Assembly (NCBI RefSeq): GCF_000340965.1
Contig: NZ_ANAY01000003.1
Coordinates: 1 to 64,000 of the forward strand
Direction of reading: 5' to 3'
DNA from: Nocardiopsis kunsanensis DSM 44524
GTDB lineage: Bacteria; Actinomycetota; Actinomycetes; Streptosporangiales; Streptosporangiaceae
DNA: 64,000 nucleotides
Positions 8,614-16,500 of this stretch are shown here, piece after piece. Below the pieces are notes generated by a model, which worked only from the letters and a program-made list of their open reading frames with translations, searched no databases and had not been told where the DNA came from. Every line of letters starts with the position of its first letter. Positions within the stretch are counted from its first letter, which is position 1. The position numbers and the translations under genes are program-made.

Positions 8614-8628
8614 TCGAAAATTTTTCGA
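8614..8628. promoter_or_regulatory. LacI-type operator O1
   Basis: TCGAAAATTTTTCGA is a palindrome about a central T, lying 59 nt upstream of the lacI-family start. It shares its half-site CGAAAA with the second site at 8709-8720. Likely role: autoregulation and repression of the divergent operon. Confidence 0.65.
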
Positions 8629-8666
8629 TAACCCACACCGCAACCTTCACGCAACAATAAGCCCTA

Positions 8667-8695
8667 TTGACGTGGGGTCCACAGCGTTCTAGCGT
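8667..8695 (+). promoter_or_regulatory. Sigma70-like promoter of the sugar-uptake operon
   Basis: TTGACG (8667-8672), a 17-nt spacer and TAGCGT (8690-8695) form a good primary-sigma promoter. The predicted transcription start is near 8702, just before the operator at 8709-8720. Confidence 0.65.
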
Positions 8696-8708
8696 CAACC
8701 TACCCGGG

Positions 8709-8720
8709 CGAAAATTTTCG
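8709..8720. promoter_or_regulatory. LacI-type operator O2
   Basis: CGAAAATTTTCG is a perfect 12-bp palindrome directly downstream of the predicted transcription start, a classic repressor position. It stands out by its A/T core in a 70% G+C background. Confidence 0.7.
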
Positions 8721-8752
8721 TACCGCACCCCCCAAAAGATCGGTGTCACGCC

Positions 8753-10048
8753 ATGAGTCGCACCTACCGAGTTCCTGCGATCAGCAGCGCTTCCCTGGCC
8801 CTCTGTCTGACCCTGACCACCGGCTGCGGGACCTCCGGCCCCGCGGACTCGGCCTCCATGCAGGTCTGGGCCCTCGAGGACGCGGCGGTCAACGAGATCG
8901 TCGAGCAGGGGATCGACGCGCACAACGAGTCCCAGGAAGTGCCCGCCGAACTGGTCACCTTCGTCAACGACGCCTACAAACAGCGCCTGCAGGTGGCGCT
9001 CGGCTCGCCCAACGCCCCCGACGTGTTCTTCAACTGGGGCGGCGGCAACCTGGCCGAGTACACCTCCCAGAACCAGGTCTACGACATGACCCAGGACCTG
9101 GACGACAACCCCGAGTTCCGGGACGCCTTCCTCCCGAGCGTGCTCGACGTGGCCCGGATCGACGGCTCCTACTACGGGGTCCCCCTGCTCGGGGTCCAGC
9201 CGGTGGTCATGTACTACAACAAGCCCGTCCTGGACAGCGCCGGACTGGAACCGCCCGAGACCTACGACGACCTCTTGGAGGCGGTCGAGACCCTGAAGGA
9301 GCAGGGCACCACCCCGATCACCCTGCCCGGGGCCCAGGGCTGGACCCAGCTGATGTGGTTCTCCTACCTGGTGGACCGGATCGGCGGTCCGGAGGTGTTC
9401 CAGGCCATCGCCGATCAGGAGGAGGGTTCCTGGAACGACCCGGCCGTCGTCCAGGCCTTGGAGATGTGCCAGGAGCTGGTCGAACTGGGGGCCTTCGGCC
9501 CCAACTTCTCCTCCATCGACTACGACAACGGGAGCGCTTCCGCGCTACTGGCCACCGGTGAGTCCGCGATGTTCCTGATGGGCAGCTGGGACCTCGCCCA
9601 GCAGATGGAGAACAACCCGGAGTTCGTCGAGAACGACGAACTCGGCTACACCTCCTTCCCCGTCCTTGAGGAGGGCGCGGGCGAGCCCAACGCGATCGTC
9701 GGCAACCCCAGCAACTTCTTCTCCATCAACGAGACCAGCACCCACACCGACGCCGCGGTCGACTTCCTGGTCGAGACCATGGCCTCCGACGAGTACGTGG
9801 ACGAGCTCATCGATGCCGGCCAGGTCCCCGCGGTCGAAGGCATCGAGGAGGAGCTCCAGCAGAGCGACCACGCCGCGTTCGCCGCCTTCACCCACCAGTT
9901 GGTCTCACAGGCGCCGACCTTCACCCAGTCCTGGGACCAGGCGCTGCCCCCGGCAGAAGCCGAGGCGATGCTGACCAACCTCCAGCTCGTCTTCCTCCAG
10001 GACCTCACCCCGGAGGAGTTCACACAGGAGATGGAGCAGCTCCGGTGA
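8753..10048 (+). CDS. Sugar ABC transporter substrate-binding lipoprotein (probable xylo-oligosaccharide)
   Basis: This 431-residue family-1 extracellular sugar-binding protein has a lipoprotein signal peptide with Cys25 (LTTGC, an imperfect lipobox with Thr at -3). It is expected to be anchored to the outer face of the membrane and to deliver sugar to the two permeases encoded next. Its stop codon overlaps the first permease start by 4 nt. The order lacI < > SBP-permease-permease-GH43, and the presence of a cytoplasmic beta-xylosidase, suggest xylobiose or longer xylo-oligosaccharides as ligand (inference). The Shine-Dalgarno is weak. Confidence 0.9.
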   Translation: MSRTYRVPAISSASLALCLTLTTGCGTSGPADSASMQVWALEDAAVNEIVEQGIDAHNESQEVPAELVTFVNDAYKQRLQVALGSPNAPDVFFNWGGGNLAEYTSQNQVYDMTQDLDDNPEFRDAFLPSVLDVARIDGSYYGVPLLGVQPVVMYYNKPVLDSAGLEPPETYDDLLEAVETLKEQGTTPITLPGAQGWTQLMWFSYLVDRIGGPEVFQAIADQEEGSWNDPAVVQALEMCQELVELGAFGPNFSSIDYDNGSASALLATGESAMFLMGSWDLAQQMENNPEFVENDELGYTSFPVLEEGAGEPNAIVGNPSNFFSINETSTHTDAAVDFLVETMASDEYVDELIDAGQVPAVEGIEEELQQSDHAAFAAFTHQLVSQAPTFTQSWDQALPPAEAEAMLTNLQLVFLQDLTPEEFTQEMEQLR

Positions 10049-10932
10049 GTTCCTCCCCCACGGAACGGCCGGGGTTCGCCTGGATCACTCCGGCCCTGTT
10101 GTTCTTCGCACTGTTCGGTCTGGGCCCGGTGGTCGTCGTGGGTTACCTGAGCTTCACCTCGTGGAGCGGGCTCGGCGACCCCGAGTGGGTGGGACTGGCG
10201 AACTGGAGCGCTCTGCCCGGTGACGGACAGGTCCGGGGCGGACTCGCCATCACCCTGAGCCTGACCGTTCTGTGCTGGGTCACCCAGACACCGCTCGCGC
10301 TCGCCTTCGGCGTCTGGGCCGCGGGCCCCCAGAAGAGCCGTGCGGTGGTGAGCGCGATCTTCTTCCTTCCACTGCTGCTGTCCACGGCAGCGATCGCGCT
10401 GGTCTGGCAGGCACTGTTCGAACCGCACTTCGGCATACCCGCCCAGCTCGAGGACTGGTTCGGCCTCACCCCGAGCAACGTGCTCGGAGACCCGACCTGG
10501 GCCCTGTACGCGATCGTGTTCGTCCTGCTCTGGCAGTTCCTGCCCTTCCACATGCTCCTGTACCAGGCTGCCGCCCGGCAGGTACCGCACTCGCTCTACG
10601 AGGCTGCCGAACTGGACGGGGCCTCCGGGTTCCAACGGTTCCTGCACATCACCGTCCCCCAGCTGCGCCACACCGTCATCGCCTCCTCGGTCCTGATCCT
10701 GGTGGGTTCCATGACCTACTTCGAGACGGTCCTGCTCCTGACCGCGGGCGGACCGGGCAATGCGACCCGGATCCTGCCTCTGCACATGTACGAGCAGGGC
10801 TTCGTCTCCTTCGAGATGGGCTACGCGAGCGCGATCGCGGTGTTGCTGGTGATCCTGGGAACGGGACTGTCGCTGCTGGTGGTCCGGGTGACCGGCTACT
10901 CACGCATGTCCAGTCAACGGGAGGGGCTCTGA
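10045..10932 (+). CDS. Sugar ABC transporter permease, MalF-like
   Basis: This 295-residue inner-membrane permease has six predicted helices. The EAA loop (ELDGASGFQRFLHITVP, about residue 190) contacts the ATPase. It starts at GTG 10045, overlapping the binding-protein stop (GTGA), which implies translational coupling. It forms a heterodimer with the next gene product. No ATPase gene is in the operon, so it presumably uses a shared MsiK-type ATPase encoded elsewhere. Confidence 0.92.
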   Translation: MSSSPTERPGFAWITPALLFFALFGLGPVVVVGYLSFTSWSGLGDPEWVGLANWSALPGDGQVRGGLAITLSLTVLCWVTQTPLALAFGVWAAGPQKSRAVVSAIFFLPLLLSTAAIALVWQALFEPHFGIPAQLEDWFGLTPSNVLGDPTWALYAIVFVLLWQFLPFHMLLYQAAARQVPHSLYEAAELDGASGFQRFLHITVPQLRHTVIASSVLILVGSMTYFETVLLLTAGGPGNATRILPLHMYEQGFVSFEMGYASAIAVLLVILGTGLSLLVVRVTGYSRMSSQREGL

Positions 10933-10933
10933 C

Positions 10934-11866
10934 ATGGCCACCGGAATACGGCCGCGCCGGCCTGGGCAGCCGAAGAGAGAGCAGCGTTCGGCCCGGGCCG
11001 CGGCGAAAGGACCGCTCGGGCTCGCGGTCACCCGTCTGCGGCCCAGGCCGGGCAAACGGCCGGCGTACGCATCGGGTCTCGGCGCCGCCCTGTGGCTGCT
11101 GGTCGTTGTGGTGCCGCTGTACTACCTCGTCGTCACCAGCCTGCGCGGCTCGGGCGACTACATGTCGCAGGGCCCCCTGTCGGTCCCCGAGTCCCTGACC
11201 CTGGACAACTACGTCAACGTCTTCGAGGTCGGCTTCCTCGGGTTCCTGGCAAACAGCCTGATCGTGGGCCTCGGCTCGATCACTCTGGTGCTGCTGGTGG
11301 CAGTGCCTGCGGCCTTCGCCATCGTGCGCAGCCGCAGCCGGATGGTCCGCTTCGGTTTCATGCTGTTCCTGCTGGGGTTGGCGGTGCCCGCCCAGGCCGT
11401 GATCATCCCGATCTACCTGATCATCACGCGGATGAACCTGTACGACAGCCTGACCGCGATCATCCTGCCCACAGCCGCGTTCACTCTGCCGATCTCCGTC
11501 GTGGTGCTCACCAGCTCGCTGCGGGACGTACCCGGGGAGCTGTACGAGGCGATGGCCCTGGACGGGGCCGCGACCTGGCAGGTGTTCCTGCGCCTGGTCC
11601 TTCCGCTGTCGCGCCCCGGCGTGTCGACGGTGGCGATCTTCGTCGGCCTCAACGCCTGGAACAACTTCATCTTCCCGCTCGTGCTGACCCAGAGTGAATC
11701 CACCCGGGTCCTGCCGTTGGGCCTGTGGTCGTTCCAGACCCAGTACGGCACCGATGTTCCCGGGCTGATGGCCGCGGTCGTTCTGTCTGCCCTGCCGATC
11801 CTGGCCCTCTACCTGTTCGGCCGCAGGCAGTTGCTGAGCGGCCTGGCCGCCGGTTTCGGCAAGTAG
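10934..11866 (+). CDS. Sugar ABC transporter permease, MalG-like
   Basis: This 310-residue permease has a basic cytoplasmic N-terminal extension of about 50 residues, six helices and the EAA motif in EAMALDGAATWQVFLRLVLP near residue 215. It begins 1 nt after the upstream permease stop, so it is in the same operon. Together the two permeases form the channel. The GH43 gene follows after 67 nt. Confidence 0.92.
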   Translation: MATGIRPRRPGQPKREQRSARAAAKGPLGLAVTRLRPRPGKRPAYASGLGAALWLLVVVVPLYYLVVTSLRGSGDYMSQGPLSVPESLTLDNYVNVFEVGFLGFLANSLIVGLGSITLVLLVAVPAAFAIVRSRSRMVRFGFMLFLLGLAVPAQAVIIPIYLIITRMNLYDSLTAIILPTAAFTLPISVVVLTSSLRDVPGELYEAMALDGAATWQVFLRLVLPLSRPGVSTVAIFVGLNAWNNFIFPLVLTQSESTRVLPLGLWSFQTQYGTDVPGLMAAVVLSALPILALYLFGRRQLLSGLAAGFGK

Positions 11867-11933
11867 CCCTCGGCAGACCCTCCGCCGGCACCCGACCGGC
11901 CCTGCCCCCTTCCCTCCTCCACGAAAGGCCCCG

Positions 11934-13577
11934 ATGAGGACCTCTCCCCTGACCGGCGCCCGCGCCGGGACCATCACCAACCCGGTCCTGCCCGGTTTCC
12001 ACCCCGACCCGTCGATCCTGCGGGTGGGCGAGGACTACTACACGGCGACCTCGACCTTCGAATGGAGCCCGGGCGTACTGCTGCACCACTCACGTGACCT
12101 GGTCCACTGGCGCCCCCTGGGAGGGGTCCTGGACCACGACCGCCTCCTGGACCTGACCGGGAAGCGCGACGGAGCGGGGGTGTGGGCGCCCGCCCTGTCG
12201 TACCGGGACGGGCTCTTCCACCTGATCTTCACCAACGTGGAGACCTACGCCGAGGGTTTCTGGGACACCCCGAACTACGTGACCACCGCACCCACGATCC
12301 ACGGGCCCTGGAGCGACCCGGCACCGATCCACTCCAGGGGCATCGATCCTTCCCTGTTCCACGGCGAGGACGGCCGGAGCTGGGTGCTCACCACCCTGAG
12401 CGACTGGCGGCCCGAGCGGCACCCGTTCGCGGGGATCGTGCTCCAGGAACTGGACACCGGGAGGATGCGGCTCCTGGGCGAGCCGAAGGTGGTCTTCGGG
12501 GGCACGTCGGCGGCCGTGACCGAGGCACCGCACCTGTACCACGAGAACGGCTGGTTCTATCTGGTCACCGCCGAGGGCGGGACACAGTGGGAGCACCAGG
12601 TGACGGTGGCACGTTCCCGCCGGGTCACCGGCCCCTACGAGGTGGACCCGGCCGGCCCGATGCTCTCCTCCCGACAGCACCCTTCCCTCCCCCTGCAGAA
12701 GGCCGGGCACGGGAGCCTGGTCGCAACCCCGGGCGGTGAGTGGTACCTGGCCCACCTGGCCTCGCGTCCGCTCACCGAACGGGGGCGGTGCGTGCGCGGC
12801 CGCGAGACCGCCCTGCAGCGAGTGGAGTGGGTCGACGGATGGCCGCGTGTGGAGGGCGGGGTGCCGCATGTGCTGGTGCCCGGACCGGACCTCGAGCCCC
12901 ACCCCTGGCCCACGACTGCGGCCAAGGACGATTTCGACTCCCCGTCCCTGCGCCCGGAGTGGAGTACGCTCCGCCGCCACGCGGACGAGGGCTGGTTGTC
13001 GCTGACCGAACGCCCCGGCCACCTGCGTGTGCGGGGCGGCCAGTCCCCTTCCGGGACCCGGCGTCCGAGCCTGGTGGCCCGTCGTGTGCAGCACGAGCGA
13101 TGCGTGATGGAAACGGTCATGGAGTTCTCCACCAGGACCTTCCAACGCATGGCCGGCCTGACCGCGTACTACAACATGCGGCAGTGGCACTACTTGAGGG
13201 TGGGCTTCGACGAGCAGGACGGGTTGTTCGCCGGGGTACTCAGCTGCGACCGCGGCCGTGTGCGCGAGGTGGGCGACCGGGTCGACGTCAGTGGTTGGGA
13301 GCGCTTCCACCTGCGTGCCCGGATCGACCGCGCGGAGCTGAGGTTCGCGCTCTCCCCCGACGGGCACGAGTGGAACGAGGTGGGCGCGGCGTTGGACGCG
13401 AGCATCCTCTCCGACGACTACGCACACGAGGAAGCCGACGACGGGCGCATCACGCTGTCGGGTTTCACCGGGGCCTTCCTCGGTCTGTGGGTGCACGACC
13501 TGGCCGGCACCGGCTGCCACGCAGACTTCGACCATGCCACCTACTACGAGGACGGATCTGTCCCCCGTCCCGGTTAG
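11934..13577 (+). CDS. GH43 family beta-xylosidase (intracellular)
   Basis: This 547-residue glycoside hydrolase has a five-bladed propeller (about residues 15-320) and a C-terminal concanavalin-like beta-sandwich (about 330-540), as in XynB3-type xylosidases. The three catalytic acids are visible: base Asp25 (HPDPSIL), pKa modulator Asp138 (GIDPSLF) and acid Glu197 (TEAPHLY). There is no signal peptide, so it would cleave imported xylo-oligosaccharides to xylose in the cytoplasm. It is the last gene of the LacI-controlled operon, with GAAAGG upstream of the ATG. Side activity on arabinosides is common in the family and cannot be excluded. Confidence 0.92.
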   Translation: MRTSPLTGARAGTITNPVLPGFHPDPSILRVGEDYYTATSTFEWSPGVLLHHSRDLVHWRPLGGVLDHDRLLDLTGKRDGAGVWAPALSYRDGLFHLIFTNVETYAEGFWDTPNYVTTAPTIHGPWSDPAPIHSRGIDPSLFHGEDGRSWVLTTLSDWRPERHPFAGIVLQELDTGRMRLLGEPKVVFGGTSAAVTEAPHLYHENGWFYLVTAEGGTQWEHQVTVARSRRVTGPYEVDPAGPMLSSRQHPSLPLQKAGHGSLVATPGGEWYLAHLASRPLTERGRCVRGRETALQRVEWVDGWPRVEGGVPHVLVPGPDLEPHPWPTTAAKDDFDSPSLRPEWSTLRRHADEGWLSLTERPGHLRVRGGQSPSGTRRPSLVARRVQHERCVMETVMEFSTRTFQRMAGLTAYYNMRQWHYLRVGFDEQDGLFAGVLSCDRGRVREVGDRVDVSGWERFHLRARIDRAELRFALSPDGHEWNEVGAALDASILSDDYAHEEADDGRITLSGFTGAFLGLWVHDLAGTGCHADFDHATYYEDGSVPRPG

Positions 13578-13733
13578 CCGCAATGCCGGTGAGTCAGGGC
13601 TGACCGGGTGGCTGACCACAGGCCATCGTGCCTGTCCTACGCTGTCACGATGCAACTCCGACTGTGGAATGCGCCGATGGCCCTCCGGTTCTGCAGTGTC
13701 AAGGCCACGCAATTCTTCTCATTGCCCTCATCC

Positions 13734-14140
13734 TCAGCGAAGCGCGGCTGATACCGCGCCCCTGAACGACTGCGGCTCGTGGCCGGTGACTTCCGCGACG
13801 ACGGATGTGGGCCTGTCCTCCGCCCCGGCCACAACCGCGGCGTCCAGATCTGCGAGGAAGCGGGCGAACTCGGGCGGCATTCCGGAGTCGGTCCACCGCC
13901 TGGCCAGTTCGATGGTGCTCACGGAGCAGTGCCGCACCGGCCCCCGGTGACTTCGCCGAGGATCGCGGCGACCTCGTCGTAGCTCAGTGCCTCCGGGCCG
14001 GTGATGATGTGGTCGGTGTTGTGCGGCACGGGGTCGATGAGAGCCGCGACTGCCACATCCGCGATGTCGTCGGCGGCGACGAAGGCGACACGGCCCGTCC
14101 CCGTCGCGCTGACGATTTTCTCGCCCACGCTCTACTCGCG
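13734..14140 (-). pseudogene. Remnant of an NmrA-like NAD(P)H-binding protein
   Basis: Two reading frames join into the C-terminal half of an NmrA/azoreductase-like protein. The frame ending at 13919 reads VAFVAADDIADVAVAAL and HIITGPEALSYDEVAA. The continuation ELARRWTDSGMPPEFARF and SVVAEVTGHEP lies in another frame down to 13734. The N-terminal Rossmann half with the GxxGxxG motif is missing. One frameshift near 13940 plus the loss of about 150 residues makes a functional product unlikely. It sits directly after the decayed ADH fragment. Confidence 0.75.
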
Positions 14141-14249
14141 GCGACCCGCAGCGACCTCGTCGAGCATCTTGGTGACTGGCCCGATGAGCGCTTGCAGGAA
14201 GGACTGTCGGTGTTGGTCCGTTCGGTCCTGGGGGCCGGATCCCCGTGAG

Positions 14250-14408
14250 GCCCAGTCGACGCGGACGGTGTGGATGTCGGAATGGCAGACACCGGCGTAG
14301 GCGATGTCGATGAGCACGCCCTGGGGACCGGCCTCGCGGCGTTCGACCGTGCCCGGGGGCAGGGGGCGCGGTCGGTGATGTGGCCGTGTATGCGCGCGCG
14401 ACAGACAT
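14250..14408 (-). pseudogene. Remnant of a zinc alcohol dehydrogenase N terminus
   Basis: The ATG at 14408 begins MSVARAYTATSPTAP, typical of the start of AdhC/YjgB-type NADP alcohol dehydrogenases. After a frameshift near 14350, the sequence continues TVERREAG and then VLIDIAYAGVCHSDIHTVR, which includes the catalytic zinc Cys. Homology stops at about 14250, after some 50 residues of an expected 350. About 30 unidentified codons (to about 14160) separate it from the NmrA remnant. Confidence 0.75.
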
Positions 14409-15081
14409 GGAACTCCTGGTGCCCTTCTCACGGTGGTTGCGTCACCGGCCTTCACGGACGGCGCGGGTCCGTCACCGTCCTGGCCGGAAAGGCGGCAGGG
14501 CACATGGGCGGCCGTCACCGAGAAACAGGGACACACCCGAGGGACACTGGCGGGAGGCCCTGTCAGTGCCCCTCGGGTGTGTCCGCCTCCGGCATCCGAA
14601 CGCCCCATGGGCAGGGCCGGGAGTGCTGCATCCCGTCCCAGGGACAGCTGACCCCGATCACGCCGGACTCGGGAGCAGGGCGAGATGGGAAGCTCGCCCT
14701 GGCCCGCCCTCGGAGGAGCTGTTGACGCTCGTGCTGCACGCAGGCCCGGACGCCGCGCAAGTTGACGGCGTCGGCTCGGTCGAACACCTCGGCCACCACC
14801 CACGGGAAGAGTTCCATCACGATCACGTCCTCCGTGTGTGAGCGGGGGTCTTGCACCGGACGGGAGTGGAGGGTGGGAGATCTCCGGGAGCTCCCAGGAT
14901 CTCCCAACCGCTGTGAAGGGCTCTCAGCGGAGTTCGTTCGACTCGGCGGTGGTGTCGTTCGTGCGGACAACCACGAGGGCGCATCCATCCCTTCTGCCCC
15001 GGTTTGTCACCCCGACCACGGGAAATGGTGTGACCACCACCACTCCTCCATGCCCGCGGGGCAGGAAGGCGGTAAGGAGTC
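14409..15081. other. Gene-poor stretch upstream of fdhA
   Basis: I find no convincing gene here. It contains a long inverted repeat (14529-14584) and a second nested dyad at 14875-14905 (GGGAGATC ... GATCTCCC around the palindrome GGGAGCTCCC). A minus-strand ORF at 14563-14817 has no recognisable family. The fdhA Shine-Dalgarno TAAGGAG lies at the right end. Confidence 0.5.
14529..14584. repeat. Long inverted repeat, 21-bp arms
   Basis: The arms 14529-14549 and 14564-14584 are complementary at 20 of 21 positions around a 14-nt loop; the left arm begins GGACACACCCGAGGG. No T-run follows on either strand. It may be a strong actinobacterial terminator, or the end of a lost mobile element next to the decayed genes. 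Confidence 0.7.
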
Positions 15082-16302
15082 ATGCCCGGTAACAGAGGCG
15101 TCGTCTACCAAGGCCCGGGCGAGGTCGATGTCACCGACATCGCCTATCCGGAGTTCGAGCTCAAGGACGGTCCCGGGGTGCACCCGGACAACGTGGGGCG
15201 CAAGGTCCCCCACGGGGTGATCGTCGAGGTCGTGGCCACCAACATCTGCGGCAGCGACCAGCACATGGTCCGCGGCCGCACCACCGCGCCCCAGGGGCTG
15301 GTCCTGGGCCACGAGATCACCGGCAAGGTCGTCGAGACGGGACCGGACGTGGAGTTCGTCCAGGAGGGCGATCTGGTCTCGGTGCCCTTCAACATCTCCT
15401 GCGGGCGCTGCCGCAACTGCAAGGCGCGCCGCACCGAGATCTGTCTGAACGTCAACCCCGAAAAGCCGGGCTCGGCCTACGGGTACGTGGGTATGGGCGG
15501 CTGGGTGGGCGGCCAGGCCCAGTACGCCCTGGTGCCCTACGCGGACTGGAACCTGCTGGTCTTCCCCGACCGCGACCAGGCCATGGACAAGATCATGGAC
15601 CTGACCATGCTCTCCGACATCTTCCCCACGGGGTACCACGGATGTGTGACCGCCGGGGTGGGTGTGGGGTCGTCCGTCTACATCGCCGGGGCCGGTCCGG
15701 TGGGCCTGGCCGCGGCCGCCGCCGCACAGCTCCTGGGCGCGGCGGTGGTCATCGTCGGTGACCTCAAGGAGCAACGCCTGGCCCAGGCGCGCGTGTTCGG
15801 GTGCGAGACCGTCAACGTCTCCGAGGGGGACCCGGCCGACCTCGTCGAAGGTGTGCTGGGCACACGGGAGGTGGACAGCGCGGTGGACGCGGTCGGTTTC
15901 GAGGCCTACGGCACGGGTGAGGAGGCGGGCAGCGAAGCGCCGGCGAGTGTGCTCAACACGGCCATGGACGTGACGCGGGCCGGCGGTTCGATCGGGATCC
16001 CGGGCCTGTACGTGACGGGTGACCCGGGGGCCTCCGACGAGGCCGCCAAGGAGGGCTCGCTCTCGATCCGTTTCGGTCTGGGCTGGTCGAAGTCGCACGC
16101 CTTCTTCACGGGCCAGTGCCCGGCGATGAAGTACCACCGCGAACTGATGATGGCGATCCTGCACGAGAAGGTGCACATCGCCGACGCCGTGAACGCGGTC
16201 GCGCTCCCGCTGGAGGAGGCCGCCCGCGGCTATCAGGAGTTCGACCGGGGCGCGGCCAAGAAGTACGTGCTCGACCCCAACGGTTACCTGGGTACCGGTT
16301 GA
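15082..16302 (+). CDS. fdhA: Glutathione-independent formaldehyde dehydrogenase (zinc MDR family)
   Basis: This 406-residue zinc-dependent medium-chain dehydrogenase resembles Pseudomonas FdhA, which oxidises formaldehyde to formate with a tightly bound NAD and can act as a dismutase. Catalytic zinc ligands are Cys56 (NICGSDQH) and His77 (GHE). Structural zinc cysteines are 107, 110, 113 and 121. The nucleotide motif GAGPVG and the family signatures VGMGGWVGGQAQY and LSDIFPTGYHG are present. TAAGGAG precedes the ATG by 3 nt. It is followed by its own terminator, then a glycerol-dehydrogenase-like gene. The likely role is formaldehyde detoxification; other aldehydes or alcohols are possible. 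Confidence 0.92.
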   Translation: MPGNRGVVYQGPGEVDVTDIAYPEFELKDGPGVHPDNVGRKVPHGVIVEVVATNICGSDQHMVRGRTTAPQGLVLGHEITGKVVETGPDVEFVQEGDLVSVPFNISCGRCRNCKARRTEICLNVNPEKPGSAYGYVGMGGWVGGQAQYALVPYADWNLLVFPDRDQAMDKIMDLTMLSDIFPTGYHGCVTAGVGVGSSVYIAGAGPVGLAAAAAAQLLGAAVVIVGDLKEQRLAQARVFGCETVNVSEGDPADLVEGVLGTREVDSAVDAVGFEAYGTGEEAGSEAPASVLNTAMDVTRAGGSIGIPGLYVTGDPGASDEAAKEGSLSIRFGLGWSKSHAFFTGQCPAMKYHRELMMAILHEKVHIADAVNAVALPLEEAARGYQEFDRGAAKKYVLDPNGYLGTG

Positions 16303-16328
16303 GGAGTCGGTTCCACCGGGCCCCGACG

Positions 16329-16357
16329 GGCCCGCCCGGGCCTGTACCGGGCGGGCC
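16329..16357 (+). terminator. Terminator after fdhA
   Basis: A perfect 11-bp stem (GGCCCGCCCGG / CCGGGCGGGCC) with a 7-nt loop lies 26 nt past the fdhA stop. Confidence 0.75.
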
Positions 16358-16500
16358 TTCGCCCGTACGGCCGGCGATGCCCCGCCACCCCATGGAAGAG
16401 CCAAATTCCCCACCCGTACCACCCGGAACTGGTTTAACAGGCAAGAACACGGCCAGTCCGACAGTGGAAAGTTCTTGTACCGGACACGACGGGGGTTCTC

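Noticed and set aside
13650..13748. 33-codon plus-strand ORF preceded by TACGCT at 6 nt
   Set aside because: The promoter-like spacing is suggestive, but the peptide is unremarkable and lies in a decayed region.
14563..14817. Minus-strand ORF starting MELFPWVVAEVFDRADAVNL
   Set aside because: The first 35 residues look protein-like, but no family is recognised and the ORF ends inside the long inverted repeat. Not enough to call a gene.
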